Below, piece by piece: positions 43,186-52,754 of a stretch of DNA of 64,000 nt. The position numbers and the translations under genes were made by a program. Every line of letters starts with the position of its first letter. Within the stretch, counting starts at the first letter, position 1. The notes under the pieces were generated by a model. It had not been told where the DNA came from and made no database searches. It worked only from the letters and a program-made list of their open reading frames with translations. Source of the stretch: DASUPK01 sp963795665 (GTDB taxonomy: Bacteria; Actinomycetota; Thermoleophilia; Solirubrobacterales; 70-9); contig CAWCIP010000003.1 of assembly GCA_963795665.1 (NCBI GenBank), forward strand, positions 124,001-188,000. Reading direction: 5' to 3'.

Positions 43186-44045
43186 GTGACCGTGGCTCGA
43201 ACCACTCGGAACCAGGGGGGCTCAGACTCGACTTCTCCTCTTCGGCTCCCTGACATCGCTGAGCTGCGGGGATTGCTCGGAGCGCGCCTGGTCTTGGTGG
43301 CGGCAATGGCGCTCTCGGCGGCCCTCATCCTCTGGCTTGGACGGGGCACCGGCTTCACCGGCGACGACCTCTTCTATTACGCCCGTCTCGTCAATCGGGG
43401 GATTGGTGTCGACCACTACCACCACCTCAGCCTGGAGTACCTGCTCGCGCCGCACAACAACCACATGCAACTTGTCGGAAAGCTGATCTACGAAGGGCTC
43501 TTTGCGACAGCAGGACCGAGCTACGTCTGGTACCGCCTCGTCGAGGTGGTCGGTGTCCTTCTCTGCGTCGGCCTGTTCTTCGAGCTGGCCCAGGTGAGAA
43601 TCGGACCGTGGGCCGCTCTGGCCCCGGCCATCCTCTTGCTCTTCTACGGATACGCCTGGGAAACGCTGCTCTGGCCGTTCGACCTGCATACGGTCTACGC
43701 GCTTGCGGCCGGGCTGGGAGCCCTGCTCTGCCTTGATCGTCCCGGTCGCTGGAGTGATCTGGGCGCGTGCCTTCTGCTGCTCGTCTCGGTGGCGACGTTC
43801 GAGCTCGGCCTTGCCTTCGTTGTCGCGATCGCGGTGCTGATCGGCCTCCAGCGCCGACCATGGAGGCTCTGGATCGTGGCGACTCCCGCTGTGCTCTACG
43901 GCGCCTGGTACCTCTGGGCCCGCCAGTTCCACCAGCCGGCCTATCACGCCACCTCGCCTCTCGATCTGCGACGAACATCGGTGAGGCGTCGGGGGCAGCC
44001 CTCGGCTCACTGCTCGCCGTCGATCCGGTCGGCGACAGCACTTCG
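43186..44045 (+). pseudogene. Multi-span membrane protein, frameshifted and truncated
   Basis: Eight or so hydrophobic stretches with FTGDDLFYYARLVNRG and YAWETLLWPFDLHT early on; it looks like a glycosyltransferase-type or O-antigen-type membrane protein of the Solirubrobacterales (family not certain). The frame is good to SPLDL near 43965, then another frame carries on with ATNIGEASGAALGSLLAVDP to about 44045, where homology stops abruptly against an antisense hydrolase fragment. Hence one frameshift plus truncation. Confidence 0.55.
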
Positions 44046-44048
44046 ATC

Positions 44049-44385
44049 TCACCGTGGGACCGCCGGATGGCCGATTCTCTCGGTGCTGACGGCGGCGAAG
44101 CGCTCGACCATCCGGCCGGCAATGTCCTCGTCGAACCCGCCCTGCGTGAACTGCGTGAGGCCGTAGCGCACGAACGAGTCGTAGTCCGAGCGCAGCAGCT
44201 GGGACATCGCCGCGACCACCTCGCCGTTCACGGCGGGCCGCTCGCCCTCGGACCCGTAGTCGGCGGATGCGTGGCCCAGAGCAATCCCGAGCACCGAGCC
44301 GGGTCTGGCGGCGGCGACCCGCACGGCGGTCGCTGTCCCCCAGGCGTCTCCGACCTGGCCGATGCCGTCATGGTGGAATCCGGGG
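44049..44385 (-). pseudogene. Fragment of an alpha/beta hydrolase
   Basis: Without upstream start. The frame reads HHDGIGQVGDAWGTATAVRV (nucleophile region with Ala in place of Ser), AAARPGSVLGIALGHASA, then MSQLLRSDYDSFVRYGLTQF and DEDIAGRMVERFAAVS. This is the cap-domain pattern of hydrolases that occur fused to cyclase domains. Both ends are lost: the N-terminal part dissolves into other frames, and the C-terminal end meets the broken membrane gene. Confidence 0.45.
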
Positions 44386-45083
44386 GCCTCCGGGTCAGCC
44401 GGGCGCCCTCTGCTCCAGCTGCGAATGGCTTGGCCAGATCCGGCCCGACCAGGTCGAGTGCCCGCCTTTTGCGATCCCGCCGGCGGGTGTGCTGGTCGGC
44501 CCAGCGGGAAGACCGGACGTCCGGATCCTCGCGCGTCGACTTTGGGCCGAGCGGCGTCCCCCTCACGGCTTTGTCCACCCCGAGCAGGATCGACCCCTCG
44601 AGGTGAGCGCCTCGGCGAAATGGCAGGGGCCGCGGACGGGACGGCCCAGGTTTGCCAGCGGCACCGCTCGAATCTCTCACAGCACTCTTACCGGCGCCAC
44701 AGCTCGCGCTGAGAATCAACTGATCTCCTCCAGGCATGGCAGAGCACAGCCCGCGGACTGCGACGCACCTCGTCTCAGTACGACGCCGGAACGGCCAGGT
44801 GCTGGTCGCCATCGCCACGGTCGCGTTTGCCGGCACCGTGGCGGCGGGCGGTCCTCCACCTCCCCCGGCGCTGCCGGCCGAGCGCGTGCGGATCGTTCGG
44901 ACCCGGGTCATCGGTCCGGCCCTCGTCAGCGCCCCGATCCGCGCGATTCGACGCTGGTTGCGGCTGTGCTTGGCGCCTCCTGCGATCAGGAGGACGCCGG
45001 AGAGCCGGTCTGACACCCCGGCCCTGCCGACCGTGGGACGCCCGCGCGACGGTCCCGGCTCGGGGCCGGCCCGGCCCGCGGCA
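44386..45083. other. Region without a convincing gene
   Basis: About 700 nt. All open frames here (for example a 44228-45016 minus frame and a 44736-45695 plus frame) look like composition-driven shadows: Arg/Pro/Ala-rich, no domain, no ribosome site. A short hydrophobic peptide could be drawn from 44736 (VLVAIATVAFAGTVAAGG), but the rest has no logic. Probably the remains of decayed genes on either side. Confidence 0.5.
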
Positions 45084-45674
45084 CTAGGACTGATTGAAGA
45101 AGCCGCCCTCGAGCAGGCGGGCCTTCTCCTCGGCGGAGACCTCGACGTTCTCAGGCGTCAGCAGGAAGATGCCCTGCGAGATCCGCTGCATGCCGCCGCC
45201 GAGGGCGTAGGTCATGCCGGAGGAGAAGTCGATCAGCCGCTTGGAGAGCTCGCGGTCGGTCGACTGGAGGTTGATGATCACCGGCTTCGAGCGCTTGAAC
45301 TCGTCGGCGACCTGCTGGGCGTCGTTGAAGCTTCTCGGGGTGACGACGTGCATGGAGGCGACACCACCGCCGTTGCCGGCAGGCGCGCGCCGGCGGCTCC
45401 TGCGGGGCTGGGGCTCCTCGGCCGTGTCGTCCACGGCGCGAATGCGGCCGCGGCGGGGCGCGGGCTCCTCGTCGCCGAAGATGTCGTCGATGTCCTCTTC
45501 GCGTCCACGGCCGCGCCTGGAGCCGCGGACCGGCTCGCGCGGCGCGGCGGCCGTCTGGTCGAGCGCCATCTCGCTGCCCGTGTCGCCCTCGTCGTACTCG
45601 CCCTCCTCGATGTAGTCACCCTCGACGAGGCCGAAGTACTCGAGCGCGCGTCTCCATGTGTCCCTAATCGCCAT
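45084..45674 (-). CDS. sepF: Cell division protein SepF
   Basis: 196 residues. Membrane-binding amphipathic N-terminus (MAIRDTWRRALEYFGL), a variable Asp/Arg-rich linker, then the SepF domain (about 105-190): VVTPRSFNDAQQVADEFKRSKPVI, LIDFSSGMTYALGGGMQRIS, FLLTPENVEVS. It ties FtsZ to the membrane in Gram-positives. Order pgeF-yggS-sepF is conserved in actinobacteria. Confidence 0.96.
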   Translation of the reverse strand: MAIRDTWRRALEYFGLVEGDYIEEGEYDEGDTGSEMALDQTAAAPREPVRGSRRGRGREEDIDDIFGDEEPAPRRGRIRAVDDTAEEPQPRRSRRRAPAGNGGGVASMHVVTPRSFNDAQQVADEFKRSKPVIINLQSTDRELSKRLIDFSSGMTYALGGGMQRISQGIFLLTPENVEVSAEEKARLLEGGFFNQS

Positions 45675-45727
45675 CTCGGCTCAGATTCGGCTTGACGGAC
45701 GTTATTCCTCCAGCCGGTGTTAACCGA

Positions 45728-46360
45728 TTATGCCCAAAGAACCGACCCCAGGCGGATGATCGTGGCGCCCTCCTCGACCGCGACCTGCCAATCCTGGCTC
45801 GTCCCCATCGAGATGCGCTCCAGACCGCGCTCTGATGCCAGCTCTGCCAGGCGGGCGAAATACGGCCGCGACGCCTCCGGATCCTCGGTGAACGGCGGCA
45901 TCGTCATCAGCCCCGAGACCCTGACCGGGCAGCGCTCGATGAACTCGTCCAGTGCCGCTGGGTCGATTCCGCCCTTCTCATCCTCGCCCGAGAGGTTCAC
46001 CTCCACCAGAACCTCGGTGTCGGGTCCGCCGTGGCGGCCCAGCTGCTCCAGCACCGAATCCGATGCGACCGAGTGGATCAGGCGAACCAGCGGCAGGATG
46101 CGCTTGAGCTTGCGGCTTTGCAGGTTCCCGATGAAGTCCCAGGTGAACCGGTCGCCCCAGCGCTCCTGCTTCTCCTCGAGGTCCTGAAGGCGGTTCTCCC
46201 CCACGAGCGCTACGCCGGCATCGGCGAGAGCACCCATGTCCTCGATCCGTATGTACTTCGTTGCGGCGAGGATCTCGACGTCGGGCCCGGCCTGCTCGCG
46301 GATCCGCTCCAGGTTCGCGCGGACGCGGCCGGGGTCCAGGTCTGTGACCGGCTCAACCAC
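45728..46360 (-). CDS. YggS-family PLP homeostasis protein
   Basis: 210 residues from the GTG at 46360, 2 nt after the pgeF stop. The PLP Lys is in ILAATKYI (Lys35), followed by GENRLQDLEEKQ and HSVASDSVLEQL. The phosphate-binding end is SMGTSQDWQVAVEEGATIIR, with the variant SQDWQ for SxDxx. It holds PLP with no known catalytic activity. Loss alters amino acid pools. Very compact operon with pgeF and sepF. Confidence 0.94.
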   Translation of the reverse strand: MVEPVTDLDPGRVRANLERIREQAGPDVEILAATKYIRIEDMGALADAGVALVGENRLQDLEEKQERWGDRFTWDFIGNLQSRKLKRILPLVRLIHSVASDSVLEQLGRHGGPDTEVLVEVNLSGEDEKGGIDPAALDEFIERCPVRVSGLMTMPPFTEDPEASRPYFARLAELASERGLERISMGTSQDWQVAVEEGATIIRLGSVLWA

Positions 46361-46362
46361 GG

Positions 46363-47097
46363 CTACTGCAACCAGGCCAGGCCGGCCTGGCGCCCGGTGC
46401 GCTCGCCGTCCCGGCGATGTGAATAGAAGAGCTCCGGGTTGCACTTCGTGCAGAGGCCCGACTGCTCCGTGGCGGTGACCCCCGCGCGCTCCAGCAGGGC
46501 CGTGGCGACCAGCGTCAGGTCGAGCATCCGCCCCTGCGCGACGCTGTCGAGGTCGGCGAACTCGGAGAGCACCTCCTCCCCCACCTCGTAGCAACACGGT
46601 CCGATCCCGGGTCCGACCGCGGCGGCCTCCGCTTCGACCGCCTCCGCCGTCTTGGCCACGATCCCTCCCGCGAGACCGCGCCAGCCGCAGTGCGCCATCG
46701 CCACGCCTTGGGGTCCCGCCATCGCGACGGGAAGGCAGTCGGCGACCATCACCAGCGGCGTCAGCCCGGCACGGGCGGTGGCGTGAGCATCGACCTCGTC
46801 CGGGCTGCGCATCACATCGGCGTAGACGCGGGGGTCCTGCCGCTCGTCATGTCGCCGAAGCTCGACCCCGTGCACCTGGCGTCCCATCACCACTCCCTCG
46901 GGCTCGCGCCCGAGCGCCGAGGCGAGCCTCAGCCGGTTCTGTCGCACACTGTCGATCTCGTCGCCGGTGAGGATCGCCACGTTGAGCGCCTCGTACGGCG
47001 CCGCGCTCACCCCGCCGACCCTGGTCGAGAAGGCCGCCCTGGCACCGGGCAGCTCGGCCTCGAGCCAGCGGACGCCGTCTCGCTCGCGCCATTCCAT
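46363..47097 (-). CDS. pgeF: PgeF/YfiH multicopper polyphenol-oxidase-like protein
   Basis: 244 residues. Metal site motifs: QVHGVEL, VMVADCLPV and AMAHCGWRGLAGG; these His and Cys bind zinc. The family (YfiH/LACC1) has purine nucleoside phosphorylase and peptidoglycan-editing roles. It heads the pgeF-yggS-sepF operon. Normal length. Confidence 0.93.
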   Translation of the reverse strand: MEWRERDGVRWLEAELPGARAAFSTRVGGVSAAPYEALNVAILTGDEIDSVRQNRLRLASALGREPEGVVMGRQVHGVELRRHDERQDPRVYADVMRSPDEVDAHATARAGLTPLVMVADCLPVAMAGPQGVAMAHCGWRGLAGGIVAKTAEAVEAEAAAVGPGIGPCCYEVGEEVLSEFADLDSVAQGRMLDLTLVATALLERAGVTATEQSGLCTKCNPELFYSHRRDGERTGRQAGLAWLQ

Positions 47098-47122
47098 GGC
47101 GGGCAGGCTAGATCAGGGATCA

Positions 47123-48256
47123 CTAGTCCTCTGGAATCTCGCCGCGGGCGGCCGCGAACGCGATCCGGAACTCCTCGTCGCGTCCCGACAGCTCGCCGTC
47201 GAGCTTGCCGGAGAGGGCGGCCTCGAGGCCGCGCCCGATCGCCGGTCCCTCCGGGATTCCGTCCGCGATCAGGTCCTCGCCGGTGATCTCCAGCCGGACG
47301 TGCCGCCACTCCTCCGCGTAGCGGTCGAGCCATTCGGCTCCCTGGGCCCGAGCCACGAGAAGCTGGGCCGGGTCCCAGGGCTCCGCCAGGCGGACGGCGT
47401 CCGACGGCCTCTCCGGGGTCGCGGAGACCAGCTCGCGGATCTGCGGCAGCGGCCGCACGATCGCGAGCTCCACCGCGAGCTCCCGGTCGGCCCAGCGTTC
47501 CCATGGCGGAGTCGAAGCAACCCTCGTCACCTCGGCCACCCGCCGGGGCGCCTCCGGATCGAGGGCCGGCATCAGCTCCCAGTCGACGATCAGCCGGAAC
47601 GCCTGCGCCGGATCCTCCTCGGCGGCGATCCTGCGCAGCTCGCCCTGGACCCGGTCGTCGGAGACCGTGGAGAGATCCGCCGCGGCCAGCAGGCGGGCGG
47701 TGCCCGCCTCCAGCTCGAACCCGAATCGAGCCGCGTAGCGGGCCGCGCGCAGGGCCCGGGTCGGGTCGTCGATGAAGGACCGGTCGTGCAGCACCCTGAG
47801 CATCCCGGCCCGGAGGTCGCCGAGCCCGCCGTGGGGATCGAGCAGCTCTCCATCAGCGGCGAGCGGGAATGCCATCGCGTTCACCGTGAAGTCCCGGCGT
47901 GCGAGGTCCTCGGCGATCGGGGCCGGCCGGACCTCCGGCAGCGCGCCGGGCTGCGGGTAGCTCTCCGCGCGGGTCCGGGCGACGTCGATCTTGAGCTTCC
48001 CGAGCTCGAGCCTGCCGGTCAGGAAAAGCCCCTCTCGCTCGATCTCGAAGCCGGGAGCGCCGGCGAGCGCCTCGAGATCGCCTTCGATCGCCAGGTCGAG
48101 GTCCACGCCCTCGATCCCGAGCAGGAGGTCGCGGACCGCTCCCCCGACCAGATAGGCGGGCACGATCTCGGCGATGCCCCGCAGCGCCTCGATGCCCGGC
48201 AGCGCCTCGACGAGTTCGGGCAGACGGGCAGGATCGATCTGCGGTGAGCCCGGCAT
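47123..48256 (-). CDS. CCA tRNA nucleotidyltransferase / poly(A) polymerase family
   Basis: 377 residues. The nucleotidyltransferase head has VGGAVRDLLLG and the catalytic DLDLAIEG, then RRDFTVNAMAFPL and DDPTRALRAARYAARFGF. It matches class II CCA-adding enzymes or A-adding relatives. The C-terminal part (about 250-377) does not show an HD domain. CCA-adding is the likely job. It starts 46 nt from the divergent PQQ-repeat gene. Confidence 0.9.
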   Translation of the reverse strand: MPGSPQIDPARLPELVEALPGIEALRGIAEIVPAYLVGGAVRDLLLGIEGVDLDLAIEGDLEALAGAPGFEIEREGLFLTGRLELGKLKIDVARTRAESYPQPGALPEVRPAPIAEDLARRDFTVNAMAFPLAADGELLDPHGGLGDLRAGMLRVLHDRSFIDDPTRALRAARYAARFGFELEAGTARLLAAADLSTVSDDRVQGELRRIAAEEDPAQAFRLIVDWELMPALDPEAPRRVAEVTRVASTPPWERWADRELAVELAIVRPLPQIRELVSATPERPSDAVRLAEPWDPAQLLVARAQGAEWLDRYAEEWRHVRLEITGEDLIADGIPEGPAIGRGLEAALSGKLDGELSGRDEEFRIAFAAARGEIPED

Positions 48257-48302
48257 TAGGTGGCTTTCCTACCATGTGCGCCTTCGCTCATGGGGACACC
48301 GT

Positions 48303-49670
48303 ATGCGCGCGACCTTGACAAAGCTCTGGAGCGACCACCGCTGGGCGACGATCGGCGTGGCCGCCGGCGTCGGAGTGGTCCTGATCGCTCTGGCCGGATA
48401 CCTGGTCCTGAAGCGACCCGGGGACAAGTCATGCCCAGCACCGTGCACGATCACCAGCGAGGCGCCCCAGCCCGTCACGGGAACCACGGACTGGCCGACC
48501 TACGGGCTTGACGAGGGGCGCACCAGGTACCTGGACGCTCCGAACGTCAAGCCCCCCTACTCGATCCGCTGGCGCTTCAAGGGCGGACACCTGCTCGAGT
48601 ACTCGCCGATCCTCGTCGGTGGATCCCTCTTCGGCATCAACAACAACGGCCTCGCGTTCGGAATCAAGACACGCACCGGGAAGGCCCGGTGGAAGCGGCA
48701 GGTGGCGAGCCTGAACGCCTCCACACCCGCGTACAGCGACCGGAACGTCTACCTCTCCAACCTGGAGCCGGGGCAGGTGATCGACCTGGCGGCGTGGGAC
48801 GGGCACCTGGTCTGGAAGCACCCTCTGCCCGGCCGAACCGAGTCCTCCCCCCTGGTGATCGGCAACAAGGTGATCGTCGGCTGCGAGTGCAACACGATCT
48901 ACGCGCTCAGCAAGAAGACCGGCAAGACGATCTGGGAGCGTCACGTGAACGGCGCGGTCAAGGCCTCCCCCTCCTACAGCGACGGGATTCTCTACGTCGG
49001 CGACTACAGCGGCGAGATGACGGCGCTGCACGTGAACGACGGGTCGATCAAGTGGCAGACCGGCTCCCAGGGCACGAGCTTCGGCCGGACCGGCCAGTTC
49101 TACGCCACCGCCGCGGTCGCCTTCGGCCGCGTCTACGCCGGCAACACCGACGGCCGCATGTACAGCTTTGACCAGCAGACCGGCAAGCTCGCCTGGAGCC
49201 ACTCCACCAGCAATTACGTCTACGCCGGGGCAATTGCGGCGCGGACTCCCGACACGCAGCCGACCGTCTACTTCGGCTCGTACGACGGCAACTTCTACGC
49301 GCTCGACGCCCGCACCGGCAACGAACGCTGGAGCCAGCACAACCTCGGATCGATCTCCGGGGCGGCCAGCCTGATCGGCAACACGGTCTACGTCGCCGAT
49401 CTCCAGCACACCTCGACCTACGGTTTCAACGCCGCCAACGGCCACAAGGTCTTCCAGTACTCCGACGGCGCCTACAACCCGGTGATCTCCAATGGCAAGG
49501 AGCTCTTCCTGACCGGCTACAAGACCATCTACTCGCTGACGCCGGGCCAGGGCAAGGCGGTCGACGGGATCCTCCAGAAGCCCAGCAAGAATCCGGCAAA
49601 GAAATCTGGAGAGAATTCCGCGAAGAAGAAGGCCTCGAAGAAGAAGTCTCAGAAGGCGAACAAGGACTAG
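48303..49670 (+). CDS. Membrane-anchored PQQ-type beta-propeller protein
   Basis: 455 residues. One membrane span (about 17-36), then a seven- or eight-bladed propeller (about 65-430) with blade motifs such as GKARWKRQV, GHLVWKHPL, GKTIWERHV, GKLAWSHST and GNERWSQHN. No PQQ-ligand set or heme, so it is a scaffold of BamB-like or PQQ-repeat type. The tail is Lys-rich (KKKASKKKSQKANKD). It overlaps hisF at the stop by 4 nt, convergent. Confidence 0.85.
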   Translation: MRATLTKLWSDHRWATIGVAAGVGVVLIALAGYLVLKRPGDKSCPAPCTITSEAPQPVTGTTDWPTYGLDEGRTRYLDAPNVKPPYSIRWRFKGGHLLEYSPILVGGSLFGINNNGLAFGIKTRTGKARWKRQVASLNASTPAYSDRNVYLSNLEPGQVIDLAAWDGHLVWKHPLPGRTESSPLVIGNKVIVGCECNTIYALSKKTGKTIWERHVNGAVKASPSYSDGILYVGDYSGEMTALHVNDGSIKWQTGSQGTSFGRTGQFYATAAVAFGRVYAGNTDGRMYSFDQQTGKLAWSHSTSNYVYAGAIAARTPDTQPTVYFGSYDGNFYALDARTGNERWSQHNLGSISGAASLIGNTVYVADLQHTSTYGFNAANGHKVFQYSDGAYNPVISNGKELFLTGYKTIYSLTPGQGKAVDGILQKPSKNPAKKSGENSAKKKASKKKSQKANKD

Positions 49671-50437
49671 GCGATCCGGACCGGGATCCCGGCGTCGTTC
49701 ATCCGCTGCTTCGCCTCGGCGACCGTGTGGGCGCTGTAGTGGAAGATCGAGGCGCACAGCACGGCATCCGCATGCCCGTCCTCGATCGCCTCGACCAGGT
49801 GGTCCAGCTCGCCGGCGCCTCCCGAGGCAATCACCGGAACGCTCACGGCCTCCGACACCGCCCGAGTCAGCTCCAGGTCATATCCGTCGGTGGTCCCGTC
49901 GCGGTCCATGCTGGTGAGCAGGACCTCGCCGGCCCCGAGCTCGGTTGCCTCCCGCGCCCAGGCGACGGCCTCGCGGCTCTCGACCTTGGTGCGGCCACCG
50001 TGGACGTAGACATCCCACTCGGCGTCCCCCGGGCCGCGGCGTTTCGCGTCGATCGCGATCACGACGCATTGCGAGCCGAATACCTCCGCCAGGTCCGAGA
50101 TCAGCTCAGGGCGATCCAGGGCCGCCGAGTTGACCGAGACCTTGTCCGCGCCCGCATCCAGCACCGCCTGGGCGTCCTCGACGGAGCGGATGCCGCCGCC
50201 GATCGTGAAGGGGATGAAGACGTTGTCAGCGGTCCGGCGGGCCAGCTCGACGATCGTGTCCCTGCTCTCGTGCGAGGCCGTGATGTCCAGGAAGACGAGC
50301 TCGTCGGCGCCCTCGGCGTCGTATCGCTCGGCGAGCTCGACCGGGTCGCCGGCGTCGCGGATGTCGACGAAGTTGGTGCCCTTGACGACGCGGCCGTCGT
50401 CGACGTCGAGGCAGGGGATCACTCGCTTCAGGACCAT
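49667..50437 (-). CDS. hisF: Imidazole glycerol phosphate synthase, cyclase subunit
   Basis: 256 residues. TIM barrel with catalytic Asp in CLDVDDGRVVKGTNF and in VIAIDAKRR; also LLTSMDRDGTTDGYDL. With HisH it makes IGP and AICAR. It is last in the histidine operon, after a DoxX-like gene, although HisH is four kb upstream in transcription order. Confidence 0.97.
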   Translation of the reverse strand: MVLKRVIPCLDVDDGRVVKGTNFVDIRDAGDPVELAERYDAEGADELVFLDITASHESRDTIVELARRTADNVFIPFTIGGGIRSVEDAQAVLDAGADKVSVNSAALDRPELISDLAEVFGSQCVVIAIDAKRRGPGDAEWDVYVHGGRTKVESREAVAWAREATELGAGEVLLTSMDRDGTTDGYDLELTRAVSEAVSVPVIASGGAGELDHLVEAIEDGHADAVLCASIFHYSAHTVAEAKQRMNDAGIPVRIA

Positions 50438-50463
50438 GAACCCGAGCGTAGCGGTGGCGGGAT

Positions 50464-50820
50464 CTAGTCCCAGTCGCCTGCGGCATAGGCCCAGGCGATG
50501 AAGAGCAACTGCACCGGCAACCGGGCGTACAGCGCGTTCCGGCCTCCCGGGACGCCCTTCTCGTACTTCTCGGGCTGCAGCGCCATGTGAAGGTTGGCCG
50601 GGAAGACCGCGACCAGCGTGGCGATGGACCAGAGGCTCCCGGCTTTGCGTGTCGCCGGGTGCATGGTCGCCAACCCACCCGCAATCTCCGCGACACCGCT
50701 GACGTAGACGAGCTCGCGGTGGCGCGGGAGGTACGGCGGCATGATCCGCTCGTACCAGCGGGTCTTGACGAAGTGCATGACTCCCGCGAAGACGAAGAAC
50801 GGGCCGAAGAGCCTCCCCAT
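50464..50820 (-). CDS. DoxX-like small membrane protein
   Basis: 118 residues, three or four helices: FFVFAGVMHFV, YVSGVAEIAGGLA, SLWSIATLVAVFPANLHMAL. Resembles the DoxX/DoxD family of unknown function. It is inserted between hisA and hisF on the same strand, 10 nt from hisA. No relation to histidine synthesis is known. Confidence 0.82.
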   Translation of the reverse strand: MGRLFGPFFVFAGVMHFVKTRWYERIMPPYLPRHRELVYVSGVAEIAGGLATMHPATRKAGSLWSIATLVAVFPANLHMALQPEKYEKGVPGGRNALYARLPVQLLFIAWAYAAGDWD

Positions 50821-50830
50821 GCGGCGAATC

Positions 50831-51556
50831 CTATGGCTCGAGGATCGCCCGCGCCTCGGCGACGGTGAAGCGTTGCTCGTAGAGGGCGCGGCCGACGATC
50901 ACCCCGCCGAGGTTGTCGATGCCGAGGTCGGCGAGGGCACGCAGATCGTCGAGCGATCCGACGCCCCCCGAGTAGATCAGCTCGCCGTCGGTCGCCTTGG
51001 CGGCCTCGCGAAGCGAGTCGAGGTCCGGGCCCTCCATCAGGCCGTCGACGTCCACCGGCGTGTAGACGAACCGGCGAACGCCCCGATCGGCGAGCGCGGC
51101 GATCACCTCCGACGTGTCGAGGTCCGAGGCCTCCGTCCAACCCTCCGCCGCGACCTTCCCGGAGCGGGAGTCGACCGAGACGACGACACGGTCACCGTGG
51201 GCGTCGGCGATCGCCGCCGCAAGATCGGGATCGCGGACGGCGGCGGTCCCCAGCACGATCCGCTCCGCGCCGGAGGAGATCGCCTCCTCCACCTTCTTGG
51301 AGTCGCGAAGGCCGCCACCGAGCTGCACCGGGACCGGGACCGCGGCGACGATGCGCCGCACGTGCTCGAGGTTCACCGGCTCGCCGGCGCGGGCGCCGTC
51401 GAGATCCACGACGTGCAGCCAGCGAGCACCGCCGTCCACCCAGCGGCGGGCGGCGACGACCGGATCGTCGTCGTAGGCCGTCTCCTGCTCGTAGTCGCCC
51501 TGGATCAGCCTGACGGCCCTGCCGTCGCGGATGTCGATCGCCGGGTAGAGGATCAA
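50831..51556 (-). CDS. hisA: Phosphoribosylformimino-AICAR ribotide isomerase
   Basis: 241 residues. TIM barrel paralogue of HisF; catalytic Asp in YPAIDIRDGRAVRLIQGDY and in FVYTPVDVDGLMEGPDL. The phosphate sites are QLGGGLRD and IYSGGVGSLDDL. A dual HisA/TrpF (PriA) role is common in actinobacteria and possible here because no trpF is in the window. It overlaps hisH by 4 nt. Confidence 0.95.
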   Translation of the reverse strand: MILYPAIDIRDGRAVRLIQGDYEQETAYDDDPVVAARRWVDGGARWLHVVDLDGARAGEPVNLEHVRRIVAAVPVPVQLGGGLRDSKKVEEAISSGAERIVLGTAAVRDPDLAAAIADAHGDRVVVSVDSRSGKVAAEGWTEASDLDTSEVIAALADRGVRRFVYTPVDVDGLMEGPDLDSLREAAKATDGELIYSGGVGSLDDLRALADLGIDNLGGVIVGRALYEQRFTVAEARAILEP

Positions 51557-52167
51557 CTGCAGATGCGGACGAAGTTCGCAAGCAGTCCCAGCCCGGCGGC
51601 GCTCGACTTCTCGGGGTGGAACTGCACGCCGTATACGGGCGGCCGCTCCACCGCGCAGGCGAAGCGCTCACCGTATGCGGCGGTGCCGAGCAGATCGCCC
51701 TCGGTCGCGGGGCGCGGCGCGAAGGAGTGGACGAAGTAGAACGGCGTCTCCTCGCCGAGACCTTCGGTGAGCCTCGAGGAGTGCTCCCAGCGGACCGGCG
51801 ACCAGCCGATGTGCGGGACCTTGTAGCCGTTCGCCTCGAGCGGGGCGACGATCCCGCCGAGCAGCGAGAGGCCGGTCGCGCCCTCGTTCTCCACCGAGGA
51901 CTCGAAGAGGAGCTGGAGGCCGAGGCAGATGCCGAGCACCGGCGTGTCCGCCTCGATCCGGCCGGCGACCAGCTGGTCGAGCCCGGTCTCCCGCACCCTC
52001 TCCATGGCCCTCGGGAAGGCGCCGACCCCCGGCAGGATCACGCCGTCCGCGGACTCGACCCGCCCGGGGTCCGAGGTGATCTCGGCCTCCGCTCCCACCC
52101 GCTCGAGGGCCTTCTCGACCGAGCGTAGGTTGCCCATTCCGTAGTCCAGGATCGCGATCCTGGTCAT
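51553..52167 (-). CDS. hisH: Imidazole glycerol phosphate synthase, glutaminase subunit
   Basis: 204 residues from the ATG at 52167. Class I glutamine amidotransferase: nucleophile Cys81 in PVLGICLGLQLLF, the His/Glu pair in GVQFHPEKSS, plus NLRSVEKALERVG at the N-terminus. It feeds ammonia to HisF. It overlaps hisB and hisA by 4 nt each. Confidence 0.96.
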   Translation of the reverse strand: MTRIAILDYGMGNLRSVEKALERVGAEAEITSDPGRVESADGVILPGVGAFPRAMERVRETGLDQLVAGRIEADTPVLGICLGLQLLFESSVENEGATGLSLLGGIVAPLEANGYKVPHIGWSPVRWEHSSRLTEGLGEETPFYFVHSFAPRPATEGDLLGTAAYGERFACAVERPPVYGVQFHPEKSSAAGLGLLANFVRICS

Positions 52168-52754
52168 TCGGTCAGGGTGCCCTTCGTGGACGGCACACCG
52201 GTCTCGTCCGGGTCGATCGAGACCGCCACGCGCAGCGCGCGGGCAAAGGCCTTGAAGGCAGCCTCGATCATGTGGTGCGCGTTCGATCCCGAGCGCACCC
52301 AGAGGTGGAGCGTCATCTTGGAGTTGTTGGAGACGGCGCGGAAGAACTCCTCGGTCAGCTCGGAGTCGAAGCCCGCGATCGTCACCTCGGGGAGCTCGGC
52401 GTCGAAGGCGCAGAAGGGCCGCCCGGAGATGTCGATCGCACACTCGCCCAGGGCCTCGTCCATCGGCACCAGGGCGGAGCCGTATCGGCGGATCCCGGCA
52501 CGATCGCCAAGCGCCTCGTCGATCGCCTGGCCCAGGCAGAGGCCGACGTCCTCGGTGGTGTGGTGCGCGCCCGTCTGGAGGTCGCCGGATGCCTCGACCT
52601 CCAGGCCGAGTCGCCCATGGCGCGCGAGCAGCTCCAGCATGTGATCCAGGAAGCCGACTCCGGTCGAGATCTTGGCCTCGCCGCCGTCCAGGTCCAGGCG
52701 CAGCCCGACCTTGGTCTCCTTGGTCTCGCGCTTGATCTCCGCTGTGCGGCTCAT
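52164..52754 (-). CDS. hisB: Imidazoleglycerol-phosphate dehydratase
   Basis: 196 residues from the ATG at 52754, monofunctional. Mn-binding His motifs: FLDHMLELLARHG, GAHHTTEDVG and SNAHHMIEAAFKAFARAL. It makes imidazole acetol phosphate. The phosphatase activity (HisN) must be encoded elsewhere. hisC would be expected between hisD and hisB in actinobacteria but is absent here. Confidence 0.96.
   Translation of the reverse strand: MSRTAEIKRETKETKVGLRLDLDGGEAKISTGVGFLDHMLELLARHGRLGLEVEASGDLQTGAHHTTEDVGLCLGQAIDEALGDRAGIRRYGSALVPMDEALGECAIDISGRPFCAFDAELPEVTIAGFDSELTEEFFRAVSNNSKMTLHLWVRSGSNAHHMIEAAFKAFARALRVAVSIDPDETGVPSTKGTLTE

Noticed and set aside
44228..45016. 263-codon minus-strand frame in the decayed patch
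   Set aside because: Low-complexity Arg/Pro/Ser, no start context and no recognisable domain; it also overlaps the better hydrolase fragment in another frame.
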